A stretch of 51,716 nucleotides of DNA from Betaproteobacteria bacterium (GCA_024641855.1 JAHECG010000013.1:2943-54658); one strand, 5' to 3'; shown: positions 35,856 to 45,879, counted from the first letter of the stretch. Numbers and translations: made by a program. Notes: a model not told the origin generated them from the letters alone.

Positions 35856-38642
35856 ATGGGCGCATTATCTAATCACGGGACACAAATTAAGTCTGTGAAT
35901 AACCGTAACTTGATTACTTGGGTGCGCTGGGCGCCGCTGTTACCCTGGCTGCTACTGGGGGTTTCTGGAGCCGTTACGCTGCAAATGTGGCATAACGCAC
36001 GACAGCAAGCCATGTTTGAATTGCATCGCGATTTTAATGCGCGTGTCCAAGACAGCAGTCGGCGTATAGAACAGCGCATGCTGGATTATGAGCAAGTGTT
36101 GGCAGGAGTGCGCGGTTTATTTGCGGCTTCTAAGGATGTGGATCGCAATGAGTTTCGTGCTTTTGTTGCCGCACTCCATATCGAAGATAACTTTCCTGGT
36201 GTACAAAGTGTTGGCTGGGTGCCCATTGTAACCGCAGCGCAGAAAGTGGAGCACATCGCAGACATGCGCCGCCATGGTTTTCCCAATTACGAGATTCTGC
36301 CGCCAGGGCAGCGCGATCTGTATGCGGTAGTGATGTATGTGGAGCCGTTTACCGGGCGTAATTTACGGGCTTTTGGTCAAGATCATTACGCTGAACCTAT
36401 TCGTCATGCGACCATCAATCAAGCACGCGATTTAAATGAAGCACGTATATCTGGCAAGGTGCGATTGGCGCAGGAAACCGATCATCGCATCCAGGCCGGT
36501 TTTCAGATGGCGCTACCGGTTTATAAAAATGGAGCGCAATTGAACACAATCGCCGGAAGGCGCGAAAGTTTTATCGGCTTGGTGGGTTCTTCGTTCCGTA
36601 TGGATGACCTGATGAGTGGCATCCTCGGAAAACATCCAACGGATATTGATATCGAAATCTATGATGGCCAAGAGATTTCCGAACAAACGCTCATGCACGA
36701 CGCAGATGGTCAACGCCGTGGTGTCGACGCATCACAGTCGCTGCTCCAGGCAACGCAGCAATTACAGATAGCTGGTCATGTATGGACGCTGGTCGCACAT
36801 TCTCTTCCTGGTTTTGAGGCCCGCTTGGATCGGGTCAAACCCCAATTGGTCGCCGGCGCCGGTATTGGTACCGGTGTGTTGATGGCGTTATTAACTTGGT
36901 TGTTAATGCGCGGCCGATCCAGTGCCCTACGAGCGGCAATTGAAATACGCGCGAGTGAAGAAAAACTGCGTGCCATCGTCGATACGGCCATGGATGCCGT
37001 GGTGCAAATGGACGCCGAAGGCAGAATTACCGGTTGGAGTGGGCAAGCAGCCAATATGTTCGGTTGGAGCGGGGAAGAGGCTTTGGGCCAATTGCTGCAC
37101 GAAATGATTATTCCGACACAGTATCGGGAGGCGCATCTGCAGGGTATGCAGCATTTCCTAAAGACAGGAGAAGCCCCTGTACTGAATAAGCGTATCGAAA
37201 TTTTGGCATTACGGCGTAATGGTGAGGAATTTCATACTGAATTGACCATCTCGCTGGTGCGCTGGCAGGATAAGCACGAATTTTGCGCATTCATTAGTGA
37301 CATCACAGCAAAGAAAGAGTCCGATGCGTTAATTTGGAAGCAGGCCAATTTTGATTTGCTGACGCATCTGCCAAACCGGCATATGTTTCATCTTCGGTTG
37401 GAACAAGAAATTCAAAACACGCAACGCACAGGTTTAAAGTTGGCGCTATTATTCATCGATCTGGATCGCTTCAAAGAAGTTAATGATACCTTGGGACACA
37501 ATGTCGGCGATCAGTTGTTGACCGAAGTTGCCCAGCGCTTGAGTTCAAGTGTTCGCAAATCGGATATGGTGGCGCGCTTGGGTGGCGATGAATTTACAAT
37601 TATTTTGTCGCAATTAACCGACATCCAGCAAGTCGATAGTGTCGCGCAAAATATTTTACGTAGTCTCGCAGCGCCCTTTACTTTGAATGATGAAAAAGCT
37701 TATGTCTCTGCCAGTATGGGGATTACGATTTACCCGGAAGACGCCGCTGATGTCGAACCGTTGTTAATGAACGCGGATCAAGCCATGTATGCGGCGAAGA
37801 AAAGAGGCCGCAACCGTTTTAGTTACTTTACACCATCTTTGAAGGAAGAGGCTCAGGCGCGACTAAAACTGATCAACGATATCCGTGTGGCACTCGTAGA
37901 GAATCAATTCGAGGTGTATTTCCATCCCATTATCGATTTGAAAACCGGTCGCATTGTCAAAGCGGAAGCGTTGTTGCGTTGGCAGCATCCAATACGCGGC
38001 ATGTCCAGCCAGATGGAAATTATTCCGCTCGCAGAAGAAACCGGTTTAATTGTTGAAATTGGCGATTGGGTGTTTCGCGAGTCGGCACGTTGGGCTAGCC
38101 GTTGGCAGGCGTTTTCTCCCGGGTTGCAGGTCGGCGTGAATATGTCCCCAGTGCAATTCCAGGCTGAGGGCGAGCATATCGCCGAATGGCTGGCTTACCT
38201 GCAAGAACTCGGGCTCTCCGGCAAACATATCGTGATTGAAATTACCGAGGGATTACTACTGCATTTGGATAGTGCGATTACTGATATTTTATTGCGCTTT
38301 CGTGACGCCGGTATTCAAGTATCGATTGATGATTTCGGAACAGGCTATTCGGCTTTGTCCTATTTAAAGAAATTCGATATCGATTTTCTGAAGATCGATC
38401 TTTCGTTTATCCGTGACCTGGAAACGGATCCGAATGATCGAGCGCTATCCGAAGCCATTATCATGATGGCGCACAAACTTGGGCTAAAAGTGATTGCCGA
38501 AGGGGTGGAAACGGAAGGGCAAAGAAAACTATTGGCTGCAGCAGGTTGTGATTATGCCCAGGGTTACCTATTTTCCAAACCGATTGCACCGCAGGAGTTT
38601 GAGGATCTGCTCAAACAATCGCAAGCCCCTTCAAAGATTTAG
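35856..38642 (+). CDS. CHASE-PAS-GGDEF-EAL cyclic di-GMP signalling protein
   Basis: Membrane sensor that can both make and break cyclic di-GMP. The start at 35856 has gga 8 nt upstream; a TTG at 35817 is also open. The 928-residue product has a membrane helix (about 24-44), a periplasmic CHASE domain (about 75-290, FPGVQSVGWVP ... VMYVEPFTGRNLRAFG), a second helix (about 330-350), PAS (about 370-490), GGDEF and EAL. The GGDEF motif is intact and RKSD before it is an I-site. The EAL domain has EALLRW and IDDFGTGYSAL, so both activities are plausible. Confidence 0.95.
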   Translation: MGALSNHGTQIKSVNNRNLITWVRWAPLLPWLLLGVSGAVTLQMWHNARQQAMFELHRDFNARVQDSSRRIEQRMLDYEQVLAGVRGLFAASKDVDRNEFRAFVAALHIEDNFPGVQSVGWVPIVTAAQKVEHIADMRRHGFPNYEILPPGQRDLYAVVMYVEPFTGRNLRAFGQDHYAEPIRHATINQARDLNEARISGKVRLAQETDHRIQAGFQMALPVYKNGAQLNTIAGRRESFIGLVGSSFRMDDLMSGILGKHPTDIDIEIYDGQEISEQTLMHDADGQRRGVDASQSLLQATQQLQIAGHVWTLVAHSLPGFEARLDRVKPQLVAGAGIGTGVLMALLTWLLMRGRSSALRAAIEIRASEEKLRAIVDTAMDAVVQMDAEGRITGWSGQAANMFGWSGEEALGQLLHEMIIPTQYREAHLQGMQHFLKTGEAPVLNKRIEILALRRNGEEFHTELTISLVRWQDKHEFCAFISDITAKKESDALIWKQANFDLLTHLPNRHMFHLRLEQEIQNTQRTGLKLALLFIDLDRFKEVNDTLGHNVGDQLLTEVAQRLSSSVRKSDMVARLGGDEFTIILSQLTDIQQVDSVAQNILRSLAAPFTLNDEKAYVSASMGITIYPEDAADVEPLLMNADQAMYAAKKRGRNRFSYFTPSLKEEAQARLKLINDIRVALVENQFEVYFHPIIDLKTGRIVKAEALLRWQHPIRGMSSQMEIIPLAEETGLIVEIGDWVFRESARWASRWQAFSPGLQVGVNMSPVQFQAEGEHIAEWLAYLQELGLSGKHIVIEITEGLLLHLDSAITDILLRFRDAGIQVSIDDFGTGYSALSYLKKFDIDFLKIDLSFIRDLETDPNDRALSEAIIMMAHKLGLKVIAEGVETEGQRKLLAAAGCDYAQGYLFSKPIAPQEFEDLLKQSQAPSKI

Positions 38643-38661
38643 CGGAGGATGGTTCGGTATA

Positions 38662-39276
38662 TCAGCGAGTCATCGGCTTCAAGATTGGCCATACCGTGTC
38701 GAGCAGCAACCCTTGTGCCTCCGCCGTAGGATGTAAACCGTCTGCCTGAAAATATTCGCGCTTGCCTGTAAGGGCAATGAGTAAGAAGGGTACGCGTGCG
38801 ATATGATATTTTTTTGCGAGATTTTCGAACAGTTCGGTGAACTGTTCGGTATAAGCGGGGCCATAGTTAGGGGGTAAGCGCATGCCGATGAGTACGACTT
38901 TTGCGTGGGCTTTTTTAGCTTGTTGGATCATGGTTTCCAGGTTGCTGCGGGTTGCTGCTAGGGAAAGTCCACGAAGACCATCGTTTGCACCTAGTTCCAA
39001 AATAACAATTGCCGGGCGGTGCTTGGCAAGAAGTGCATCGATGCGATACAGTCCGCCGCTCGTAGTTTCACCGCTGATACTGGCGTTGATTACACGATAA
39101 GTGCGTTTTTCGCTCGTTAGGCGTTGTTGCAACAGGCTGACCCAACCACGTTCCTGCGCCAAGCCGTAGCTGGCAGAAAGACTGTCGCCAAGAACGAGAA
39201 TGTTTTGCACCGCTTGGGCAGGTGCGGCAGCAAGCAATATTGCAATCATTAAACCGCGTAAGGCATATTTCCACAT
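38662..39276 (-). CDS. tesA: Periplasmic arylesterase/lysophospholipase TesA
   Basis: SGNH-fold esterase of 204 residues starting MWKYALRGL at 39276, with ggaag about 8 nt upstream; the much longer frame runs through the divergent ABC gene and is rejected. The signal peptide ends APAQA. Catalytic blocks are LVLGDSLSASYGL (Ser), SGETTSGG (Gly), LGANDGLRG (Asn) and ADGLHPTAEAQ (Asp, His). Its start codon shares nucleotides with the start codon of the divergent ybbA-like gene. Confidence 0.95.
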   Translation of the reverse strand: MWKYALRGLMIAILLAAAPAQAVQNILVLGDSLSASYGLAQERGWVSLLQQRLTSEKRTYRVINASISGETTSGGLYRIDALLAKHRPAIVILELGANDGLRGLSLAATRSNLETMIQQAKKAHAKVVLIGMRLPPNYGPAYTEQFTELFENLAKKYHIARVPFLLIALTGKREYFQADGLHPTAEAQGLLLDTVWPILKPMTR

Positions 39277-39976
39277 GCAAGACTCTTCCATTTCATTGAT
39301 TTCCAAAACCATCGTCAGCGTCGAGCAGTTGCGTAAAAGCCTGACCCACGAAGGCGTTTCACTCACCATCCTGCATGATATTTCATTCGAAATCAAAAAC
39401 GGGGAATCGGTGGCGATTGTCGGGTGCTCCGGTTCTGGAAAATCGACCTTGCTCGGCTTGCTAGCGGGCTTGGATACGCCGACCGCAGGCAGGGTATCGA
39501 TCAATGGCGAAGACATTTTTTCGTTGGATGAGGATGGTCGAGCGGCATTGCGCGGACGCAACATGGGCTTTGTGTTTCAATCTTTTCAATTGTTGCCGAT
39601 GTTGACTGCGTTGGAGAATGTCATGCTGCCGCTTGAGCTATTGGGCGGCCAAGACGCGCGCAGCCGTGCGTTAAGCATTCTCGAACGCGTGGGTTTGGGA
39701 CATCGCGTCGCGCATTATCCGCGACAGCTTTCCGGTGGCGAGCAGCAGCGTGTGGCGATTGCGCGGGCCTTCGTGACAGAACCAGCCTTGCTGTTAGCAG
39801 ATGAACCCACGGGCAATCTCGATAGCGCAACGGGGGCTACTGTGATCGAGTTACTGTTTGCTTTGAATCGCGAGCGCGGCACGACTTTAATTCTGGTGAC
39901 GCACGATACCGCGCTGGCCCAACGCTGTGGCCGCATCTTGCACTTGGATGCGGGTGGCTTGGTGGTGAGCGCATGA
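39275..39976 (+). CDS. ABC transporter ATP-binding protein (YbbA/LolD-like)
   Basis: ATPase of a MacB/LolCDE-type exporter, 233 residues from the ATG at 39275. Motifs: Walker A GCSGSGKSTLLGLLAG, Q-loop FQSFQLLPMLTALENVMLP, signature LSGGEQQRVAIARA, Walker B LLLADEPTGNLDS and THD. The permease gene follows with a 4-nt overlap (atga). As in E. coli, it diverges from tesA; here the two start codons overlap in the string catg (39274-39277), so each promoter must lie inside the other gene. Confidence 0.94.
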   Translation: MQDSSISLISKTIVSVEQLRKSLTHEGVSLTILHDISFEIKNGESVAIVGCSGSGKSTLLGLLAGLDTPTAGRVSINGEDIFSLDEDGRAALRGRNMGFVFQSFQLLPMLTALENVMLPLELLGGQDARSRALSILERVGLGHRVAHYPRQLSGGEQQRVAIARAFVTEPALLLADEPTGNLDSATGATVIELLFALNRERGTTLILVTHDTALAQRCGRILHLDAGGLVVSA

Positions 39977-42453
39977 GGCTAGCGCTACGGTTGTTGGTGC
40001 GCGAATGGCGCGCCGGTGAATTGCGACTGTTATTCGGTGCTTTATTGGTGGCCATTGCGGCGATTACCACCGTCAGTTTTTTTACTAACCGTGTGCAACT
40101 GGCGCTCAATACCCAAACCAATCAGTTGCTCGCCGCAGATCTGGTACTGATCGCCGATCATCCGATTGCCGCAGCGTTTTCCCACCGTGCGGAAACTGCT
40201 GGGTTGCGCCTGGCGCAGACTTTGGCATTTCCCAGCATGGTGGTACAGGGCCAACGTAATCAGTTCGTCGAAGTGAAAGCGGTTAGCCGCGCTTATCCGC
40301 TACGTGGCGATTTAAATATCAGCAAGGTTTTATTTGGGCAAGGGGAAGTCCAGGCCAATGGCCCTGTACCAGGAACCGCTTGGGCCGATGTGCGCTTGAT
40401 GCAACTCATGGGTTTGCAAGTGGGTGATGAAATTACGCTCGGTCAAGCGCGCTTGAAGTTGGGAGCAGTGATCGATCGCGAGCCGGATCGTGCCGGAGAT
40501 TTCTTCAATATCGCGCCGCGTTTGATGATTCATATTGACGACATCCCGCGCACTCAGTTGATTCAGCCGGGGAGTCGCATCGGTTATCGTTTGTTGATTG
40601 CGGGTGATGAAAAACCGGTGGCTGCTTTTCGCGCTTGGGCCACGCAACACTTGGGGCGCGGCGAACGGATTGAGGGGATCGGCGATGCGCGACCGGAGAT
40701 TCGTGCGGCGATGGAGCGTGCGCAGCGCTATCTTGGTCTGGCAGCATTAGTATCAGCAATTCTAGCGGCAGTCGCAGTTGCCCTGGCCGGTCGTCAATAT
40801 TTGGCACGCCATCTCGATAGTTGTGCGGTGCTGCGTTGTTTGGGCGCGAGTCAAGCCACATTGTTCCGACTGTATGTTGTGCAGTTTGTGTTGTTGGGCT
40901 TGAGTGCAAGCCTGCTAGGGGGACTCGTCGGTTTAGGTGGCCAAGCATTTTTAGCGGAAATGCTGCGTGGACGCATCGTTGCCGATTTACCAGCACCGAG
41001 TTTATGGCCTTTGGTGGAAGGTACTTTCATTGGTCTATTGTTGTTGTTGGCTTTTGTGTTGCCGCCGCTCCTGCATTTAATCCGCGTGCCAACCCTGCGA
41101 GTGATGCGGCGCGACATGGGGCCACCCCAACAACGCGGCATCTTGGCCTACGCGTTGGCTGCCCTGCTGGTTGCGGCGGTGTTGATCTACCGTGCTGGAG
41201 AAATCAATCTCGGCATGTATGTGCTGGGCGGGCTGTTGGGTGTCGTCCTGACAGGATCACTGTTCGCTTGGATGTTATTGTTGCTGTTGGCAGGTTTGAG
41301 GCGCCATGCGCGGGGGGTGTGGTTCTACGGCTTAGCCAATGTCGCGCGGCGGCGCGCTGCCAGCTTGACACAAATTTTAGGCTTTGCCCTGGGCTTGATG
41401 GCTTTGCTGTTGTTGACCTTGGTGCGTAATGATTTACTAACGAGCTGGCAATCGGCTTTGCCAATTGATGCGCCAAATCGTTTCTTGATCAATATCCAAC
41501 CCAATCAGTTACCGGCTTTGCGTCAATTCTTTCAACAGGAAAAACTTCCAGCACCCAAGTTTTATCCCATGATTCGCGGTCGATTAGTGATGATCAACGA
41601 TCGGCCAGTACGCGCGGAAGACTATGCGGAAGATCGCACCAAGCGCTTGGTGGAACGTGAATTTAATTTGTCTTGGGCTGAGCAAGCGCGCAAGGATTAT
41701 GAGATCAAGGCCGGGCGATGGTGGCGGGTGACGGATGCACAAGATCAATTCTCGGTGGAAGAGGGCTTGGCTAAAGCGCTGAACATCCATCTCGGCGATC
41801 GCTTGGTCTACGATATTGCGGGCACGCAGGTTAATGGCCGCGTCACTAGCTTGCGCAAAGTCGCTTGGGATTCGATGCAGGTTAATTTTTTCGTGATTGC
41901 GCCACCGGCCTTATTGCAAAAGCAACCGGGCAATTACATCACCAGCTTTCATTTACCTATCGGGCAGGAGGCCGTGCTGAATGATATGTTGCGCCAATTT
42001 CCCAATTTCACCGTGATTGATGTGGCCGCAATCATTCATGATGTGCGTCTGATCATGGAGCGGGTGTCGGATGCCGTGTCTTTCGTCTTTCTGTTCACGT
42101 TGTTGGCAGGTTTGGTTGTCTTGTACGCGGCAGTATTGGCAACACGCAACGAACGCTTATATGAAGCCGCCGTGATGCGCACGCTCGGCGCTCGTTCGCG
42201 CCAACTGGCAGCAGCGCAATGGATTGAGTTCGCGACCTTGGGTATTTTGTCGGGCGTGTTGGCAGCTAGCGGCGCAAGTTTTTCTACCTGGGTGCTGGCC
42301 GAGCAAGTATTGCATTTGCCCTACACATTCAATGCTTGGGTGTGGGTGATTGGCGTTGTTGGTGGCGCGATCGGAATTACGGCTGCGGGTTTGATGGCGA
42401 CGCGCAGCGTGTTGCGCGTGCCACCGTTAGGCGTGTTGCGGGCGTTGCAGTAG
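39973..42453 (+). CDS. FtsX-like permease (YbbP type)
   Basis: 826-residue membrane protein partnering the upstream ATPase. It has a first helix near residues 18-38, a periplasmic domain, a helix block about 255-480, a second periplasmic region about 490-690 and three final helices with the FtsX motif LATRNERLYEAAVMRTLGARSRQ (permease coupling region). YbbAP-TesA in E. coli have been tied to envelope lipid or ester metabolism; the substrate is unknown. Confidence 0.93.
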   Translation: MRLALRLLVREWRAGELRLLFGALLVAIAAITTVSFFTNRVQLALNTQTNQLLAADLVLIADHPIAAAFSHRAETAGLRLAQTLAFPSMVVQGQRNQFVEVKAVSRAYPLRGDLNISKVLFGQGEVQANGPVPGTAWADVRLMQLMGLQVGDEITLGQARLKLGAVIDREPDRAGDFFNIAPRLMIHIDDIPRTQLIQPGSRIGYRLLIAGDEKPVAAFRAWATQHLGRGERIEGIGDARPEIRAAMERAQRYLGLAALVSAILAAVAVALAGRQYLARHLDSCAVLRCLGASQATLFRLYVVQFVLLGLSASLLGGLVGLGGQAFLAEMLRGRIVADLPAPSLWPLVEGTFIGLLLLLAFVLPPLLHLIRVPTLRVMRRDMGPPQQRGILAYALAALLVAAVLIYRAGEINLGMYVLGGLLGVVLTGSLFAWMLLLLLAGLRRHARGVWFYGLANVARRRAASLTQILGFALGLMALLLLTLVRNDLLTSWQSALPIDAPNRFLINIQPNQLPALRQFFQQEKLPAPKFYPMIRGRLVMINDRPVRAEDYAEDRTKRLVEREFNLSWAEQARKDYEIKAGRWWRVTDAQDQFSVEEGLAKALNIHLGDRLVYDIAGTQVNGRVTSLRKVAWDSMQVNFFVIAPPALLQKQPGNYITSFHLPIGQEAVLNDMLRQFPNFTVIDVAAIIHDVRLIMERVSDAVSFVFLFTLLAGLVVLYAAVLATRNERLYEAAVMRTLGARSRQLAAAQWIEFATLGILSGVLAASGASFSTWVLAEQVLHLPYTFNAWVWVIGVVGGAIGITAAGLMATRSVLRVPPLGVLRALQ

Positions 42454-42454
42454 T

Positions 42455-43030
42455 TTATTTAAGCGTGGTCGCAATATCCCGACTCAATCGTGCAAGCGCC
42501 CGACTGTGTGCCGCAATCAGCGCATCATAATTCGCGCCCGTGACAGACTCTTGTTCCACAGCATGGTGACTCACCGATTGAACATTGCCTTTGCGTTGCA
42601 CACTCCAACGCGCTTCAACAGTGGCCGTCTTACCCGGTGCTGAATCGAAGCGCAAAATATCTACGGCAATTTTAATTTCTGCGGCATCAACGCCTGACTG
42701 GCCAGGCAAGCTCACGTGCGCGACGTTGGTTTCATGCGCCAAATTAACGGCCAGGTTATGGGTGATTTCGCTTTTCAGGGATTGGCCCCAAAGATGGTTA
42801 TCGCTGATCGATAATTGCGTCTCACCGGAGCGTAGCACCAATTGTGGACGGTCAACGAGTTCGGGTAGGCTCACCGCACTGATGGCAATGCTGGTCAGCA
42901 CTGCGGGAACTACATTTTTTGCAGCGCTGGATTCGGTTTGCAAGGTGTAGTAATAAGTCTTTGCAGAGCCACTGCAGGCACTGATGAAGACGCAGGCAGG
43001 AATGATTAGAGCAGCAAGTTTGAGTCTCAT
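42455..43030 (-). CDS. pqiC: PqiC-type lipoprotein (ABC-type transport auxiliary)
   Basis: Outer-membrane lipoprotein of 191 residues with lipobox VFISAC (Cys19) and the family block TYYYTLQTE ... VSLPELVDRPQLVLRSGETQL. PqiC anchors the PqiB tunnel to the outer membrane. The ATG overlaps the pqiB stop by 4 nt (atga). Convergent with the YbbP-like gene, 1 nt apart. Confidence 0.92.
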   Translation of the reverse strand: MRLKLAALIIPACVFISACSGSAKTYYYTLQTESSAAKNVVPAVLTSIAISAVSLPELVDRPQLVLRSGETQLSISDNHLWGQSLKSEITHNLAVNLAHETNVAHVSLPGQSGVDAAEIKIAVDILRFDSAPGKTATVEARWSVQRKGNVQSVSHHAVEQESVTGANYDALIAAHSRALARLSRDIATTLK

Positions 43031-44658
43031 GGTTGGGCATCCTGTTTGCCGCGCAACAGCGCTTCGGGTTGACGGTCCAGCATATCGGTTAAGGTGCGCA
43101 ACGATTGTGCGGCACGGCTCACTTCGCGCAGCGTCTCATGCACGTCCTGCTGCAAGGGGGAATCGGCCGATAGCACTTTATCTGCTTTGTTCAGCGTAGC
43201 CCGAAAATCCTTGAGGGCATTGGTGAGTTCTGGCCCCGTATTTTTATCGAGATTTTCGACCAGCTTATCGATACGCTTGAGCGAGCTGTCGACCGTTGTT
43301 AGGGTTTTCTGTAGATCGGTAGCAATTGCGTCGAACTGCACTTTTTCCAAGTTTTTGAGGATATGCGCCAACGATAATTGCAGTTCTTCAAAGTTCCCTG
43401 GGACTGTGGGTAATTCGGGCAATGCGGCATGCCAGTCCATTTTTACTTTTTCGGTTTGTTTTTCTTTGAAGAAGTCGAGGGCTACATAGAGTTGGCTGGT
43501 GAGCAGATTGCCGGTACGTAGTTGGGCGCGGAAACCACGTTCAACCACTGCTTTGTATAGGCCACGCTTGACGCGCTCCGCCGTATTCGTTTTGCCGTCG
43601 GGAATCAGCAAATGAATTCGTTCTGGGTAGATGATGGCTTTAACCGGAAAATAAAACCAATCGCGATTTGAATCGTATTCCGCGCTGACCGAAATCACTT
43701 CGCCGACTTGCACGCCACGAAAATCCAGCGGTGCACCGGGGACTAAGCCGCGCAACGATTCTTTGAAATGCATGACGAGCACTTGACCTTCGCCGTCCGG
43801 CATTTTCATCGCCAGATCGCGGTCATAGTTTAGGGTGAAGGTGGTATTGGGTTCGGCCGGCGTGTCGCCAGTGACATTGGGCGGCGTTTCAAATGCGATG
43901 CCACCCAGCAGCACCGAGGCGATGGATTGGGTATGCAAACGCACGCCATTTGCGTCGAGGGCCAAGTCAATCCCACTGGCATTCCAGAAGCGTGCAGCGG
44001 TACTGACGAATTGATCGTAGGGCGCTTGAATGAATATTTTAAGACTGACGCCATGACCATTTTTATCCAGCGTGTAGGCTGTGACTTCACCAACTTTGAT
44101 ATGCCGGAAGTAAATCGGTGCACCGATATCGATGGAACCTAAGTCAGGGGCATGCAATTGAAATTGCCGCCCAGGTAAATCCGAGGTCAAGATTGGCGCG
44201 ACTTCCAAGCCAGTAAACTGACGTTTATGTTTGCTCGATTTTCCAGCGCCGACACTGATGTAGGCACCTGAAAGCAGAGTGCTGATACCCGAAAGCTGGC
44301 CGCCATTGAAACGTGGGCGCACGACCCAAAACTGCGCGTCTTCGACAATCAATTCTTGCGCTGTTTTATCGATCCGTGCCGTAACCAACACGTGTTTACG
44401 ATCCTTGGACAAGGTTACGGTTTTAACTTCCCCGATATTGACATCTTTGTAGCGAATTAACGTTTTGCCGGCTTCCAGGCCTTCGGCTGTTTCAAAGCTG
44501 ATGGTGATGGTGCGCCCCAGATCGCCGATGGCGTCGATGGCGAGCCAGATGCCGATTAAGGCCGCGATGGCGGGGATGATCCATACCACAGAAAACTTGC
44601 GTTGCTGCTTAGGTGGTGCAATCACGGCTTGCGGCAAATTATCGGGAAGATCGGTCAT
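43027..44658 (-). CDS. pqiB: Intermembrane transport protein PqiB (three MCE domains)
   Basis: 543 residues, matching the usual PqiB length. One N-terminal membrane helix (about 23-45) anchors it in the inner membrane, followed by three MCE domains (about 45-140, 160-245 and 285-395) and a long C-terminal coiled-coil-rich region that forms the needle across the periplasm. MCE signatures such as LIRYKDVNIGEVKTV and DFRGVQVGEVISV are visible. The start has an aagga site and overlaps the end of the second pqiA gene by 20 nt. Role: lipid trafficking between membranes. Confidence 0.95.
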   Translation of the reverse strand: MTDLPDNLPQAVIAPPKQQRKFSVVWIIPAIAALIGIWLAIDAIGDLGRTITISFETAEGLEAGKTLIRYKDVNIGEVKTVTLSKDRKHVLVTARIDKTAQELIVEDAQFWVVRPRFNGGQLSGISTLLSGAYISVGAGKSSKHKRQFTGLEVAPILTSDLPGRQFQLHAPDLGSIDIGAPIYFRHIKVGEVTAYTLDKNGHGVSLKIFIQAPYDQFVSTAARFWNASGIDLALDANGVRLHTQSIASVLLGGIAFETPPNVTGDTPAEPNTTFTLNYDRDLAMKMPDGEGQVLVMHFKESLRGLVPGAPLDFRGVQVGEVISVSAEYDSNRDWFYFPVKAIIYPERIHLLIPDGKTNTAERVKRGLYKAVVERGFRAQLRTGNLLTSQLYVALDFFKEKQTEKVKMDWHAALPELPTVPGNFEELQLSLAHILKNLEKVQFDAIATDLQKTLTTVDSSLKRIDKLVENLDKNTGPELTNALKDFRATLNKADKVLSADSPLQQDVHETLREVSRAAQSLRTLTDMLDRQPEALLRGKQDAQP

Positions 44659-45277
44659 TTTTTTCCTTTATGGAATCCCAAATCATGCGCGGGTCGAAGG
44701 TCATGGAGGCAAACATGGTGATCACCACCACCGCGCCGAAGGCAACCGCTCCCGGCGCGGCTTTAATGGTTGCTAGGGATTGTAGCTGAACCAGCGCCAC
44801 CAATAGCGTGACGACATAAATATCCAGCATCGACCAGCGACCAATGAATTTGAGTAGGTGATATAACCGGGTGCGACGTTCTGGGTTTTGCGATGACTGA
44901 CGTTGAACCGAATGCAACAAATAAGTCAGCGCAACCAATTTGGCTAATGGCACGACGATACTGGCGAAAAAAACCAACAAGGCCAGCGCCCAAGAGCCGC
45001 TGGTCCAAAGATAGATTACGCCGCTCAGAATCGTGTCGCGTTGCGAGCCGAATAGCGAGCCGGTTTCCATGATGGGCAGGATGTTGGCCGGGATGATCAA
45101 GATATAAGCGGTTATCAGTAAGGCCCAAGTGCGGCTGATGCTTTCAGGCTTACGTTGATGCAAGGCCGAGCCGCAGCGTGGGCAATGCGCGACTTCTTCG
45201 GCCGCCTGTGGCCGCGAAACCAAAGCACAGGTGTGGCAGGCATATAGACCTAGCGCGGCAGCAGTGTGCGGATGCAT
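44639..45277 (-). CDS. pqiA: PqiA-like membrane protein, C-terminal half homologue
   Basis: 212 residues from MHPHTAAALG at 45277, whose ATG overlaps the previous stop by one base (taatg). A zinc-ribbon-like start (CHTC ... CPRCG) precedes four membrane helices in the PqiA fold (WALLITAYILIIPANILPIM, LSGVIYLWTSGSWALALLVF and so on). In E. coli PqiA is one protein with two such repeats; here the repeats are separate genes. Confidence 0.92.
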   Translation of the reverse strand: MHPHTAAALGLYACHTCALVSRPQAAEEVAHCPRCGSALHQRKPESISRTWALLITAYILIIPANILPIMETGSLFGSQRDTILSGVIYLWTSGSWALALLVFFASIVVPLAKLVALTYLLHSVQRQSSQNPERRTRLYHLLKFIGRWSMLDIYVVTLLVALVQLQSLATIKAAPGAVAFGAVVVITMFASMTFDPRMIWDSIKEKNDRSSR

Positions 45278-45879
45278 TATTGTTTCAACGGCATCGCCGC
45301 CCAAAGATCACGCGGGTTAAAAGCGGTGTTCAGCAAAGCGAACAGCGGCAGCAGAGCGGCAAAACACCACAGTGCAATGCCTGGAACAATGTGTGCGAGG
45401 TGCGAAAGTTTGACCACGGACACAAGCAAGCCCAGCATAAAAACTTCCACCATGCGCCAGGGTTGCATTGCCACGATAAGGCGCAAGGCGATGGGCGCTA
45501 GTCCGGAAGTTAGGTGCTTGGTTAGGTGGAGCCAGATTAGAAGGGCCAGCTCTACAGCGGGTACCAACAGGATGGTTACGAAGACCAGTCCGGCCATGAG
45601 CGCCATGTCATCCTGCCATAAGGTTTGGACTGCACCGAACAACGTGCTTTGATGGCGATTGCCTTGGGATTCGATGCCGATGATGGGATAGAGGTTGGCG
45701 ATTACGAATAAAATCGCGGCGGTAAAGCATAAGGCTAGGGTATAGGACTTACCGAAGCGGCTGCTACGGTACAGCGGCGCGCCGCAACGGACGCAAGTGG
45801 CCACCCCACCCACGGGTAGTGGAACTTCCTGTTGCACTAGATCGCAATCGTGGCAGGCAATGAGTGGGCTGGTTGGCAT
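45277..45879 (-). CDS. pqiA: PqiA-like membrane protein, N-terminal half homologue
   Basis: 200 residues beginning with the zinc-ribbon-like CHDCDLVQQE ... CVRCGAPLY and then four helices (LALCFTAAILFVIANLYPIIG, LFGAVQTLWQD, FVTILLVPAVELALLIWLH and others). First gene of the leftward operon pqiA-pqiA-pqiB-pqiC, coupled to the second by a taatg overlap. PqiA-type proteins form the inner-membrane base of the PqiB lipid bridge. Confidence 0.92.
   Translation of the reverse strand: MPTSPLIACHDCDLVQQEVPLPVGGVATCVRCGAPLYRSSRFGKSYTLALCFTAAILFVIANLYPIIGIESQGNRHQSTLFGAVQTLWQDDMALMAGLVFVTILLVPAVELALLIWLHLTKHLTSGLAPIALRLIVAMQPWRMVEVFMLGLLVSVVKLSHLAHIVPGIALWCFAALLPLFALLNTAFNPRDLWAAMPLKQ

Noticed and set aside
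38662-39564. 300-codon version of tesA
   Set aside because: The extra N-terminus is antisense to the ABC ATPase; the inner start has a good ribosome-binding site and a signal peptide.
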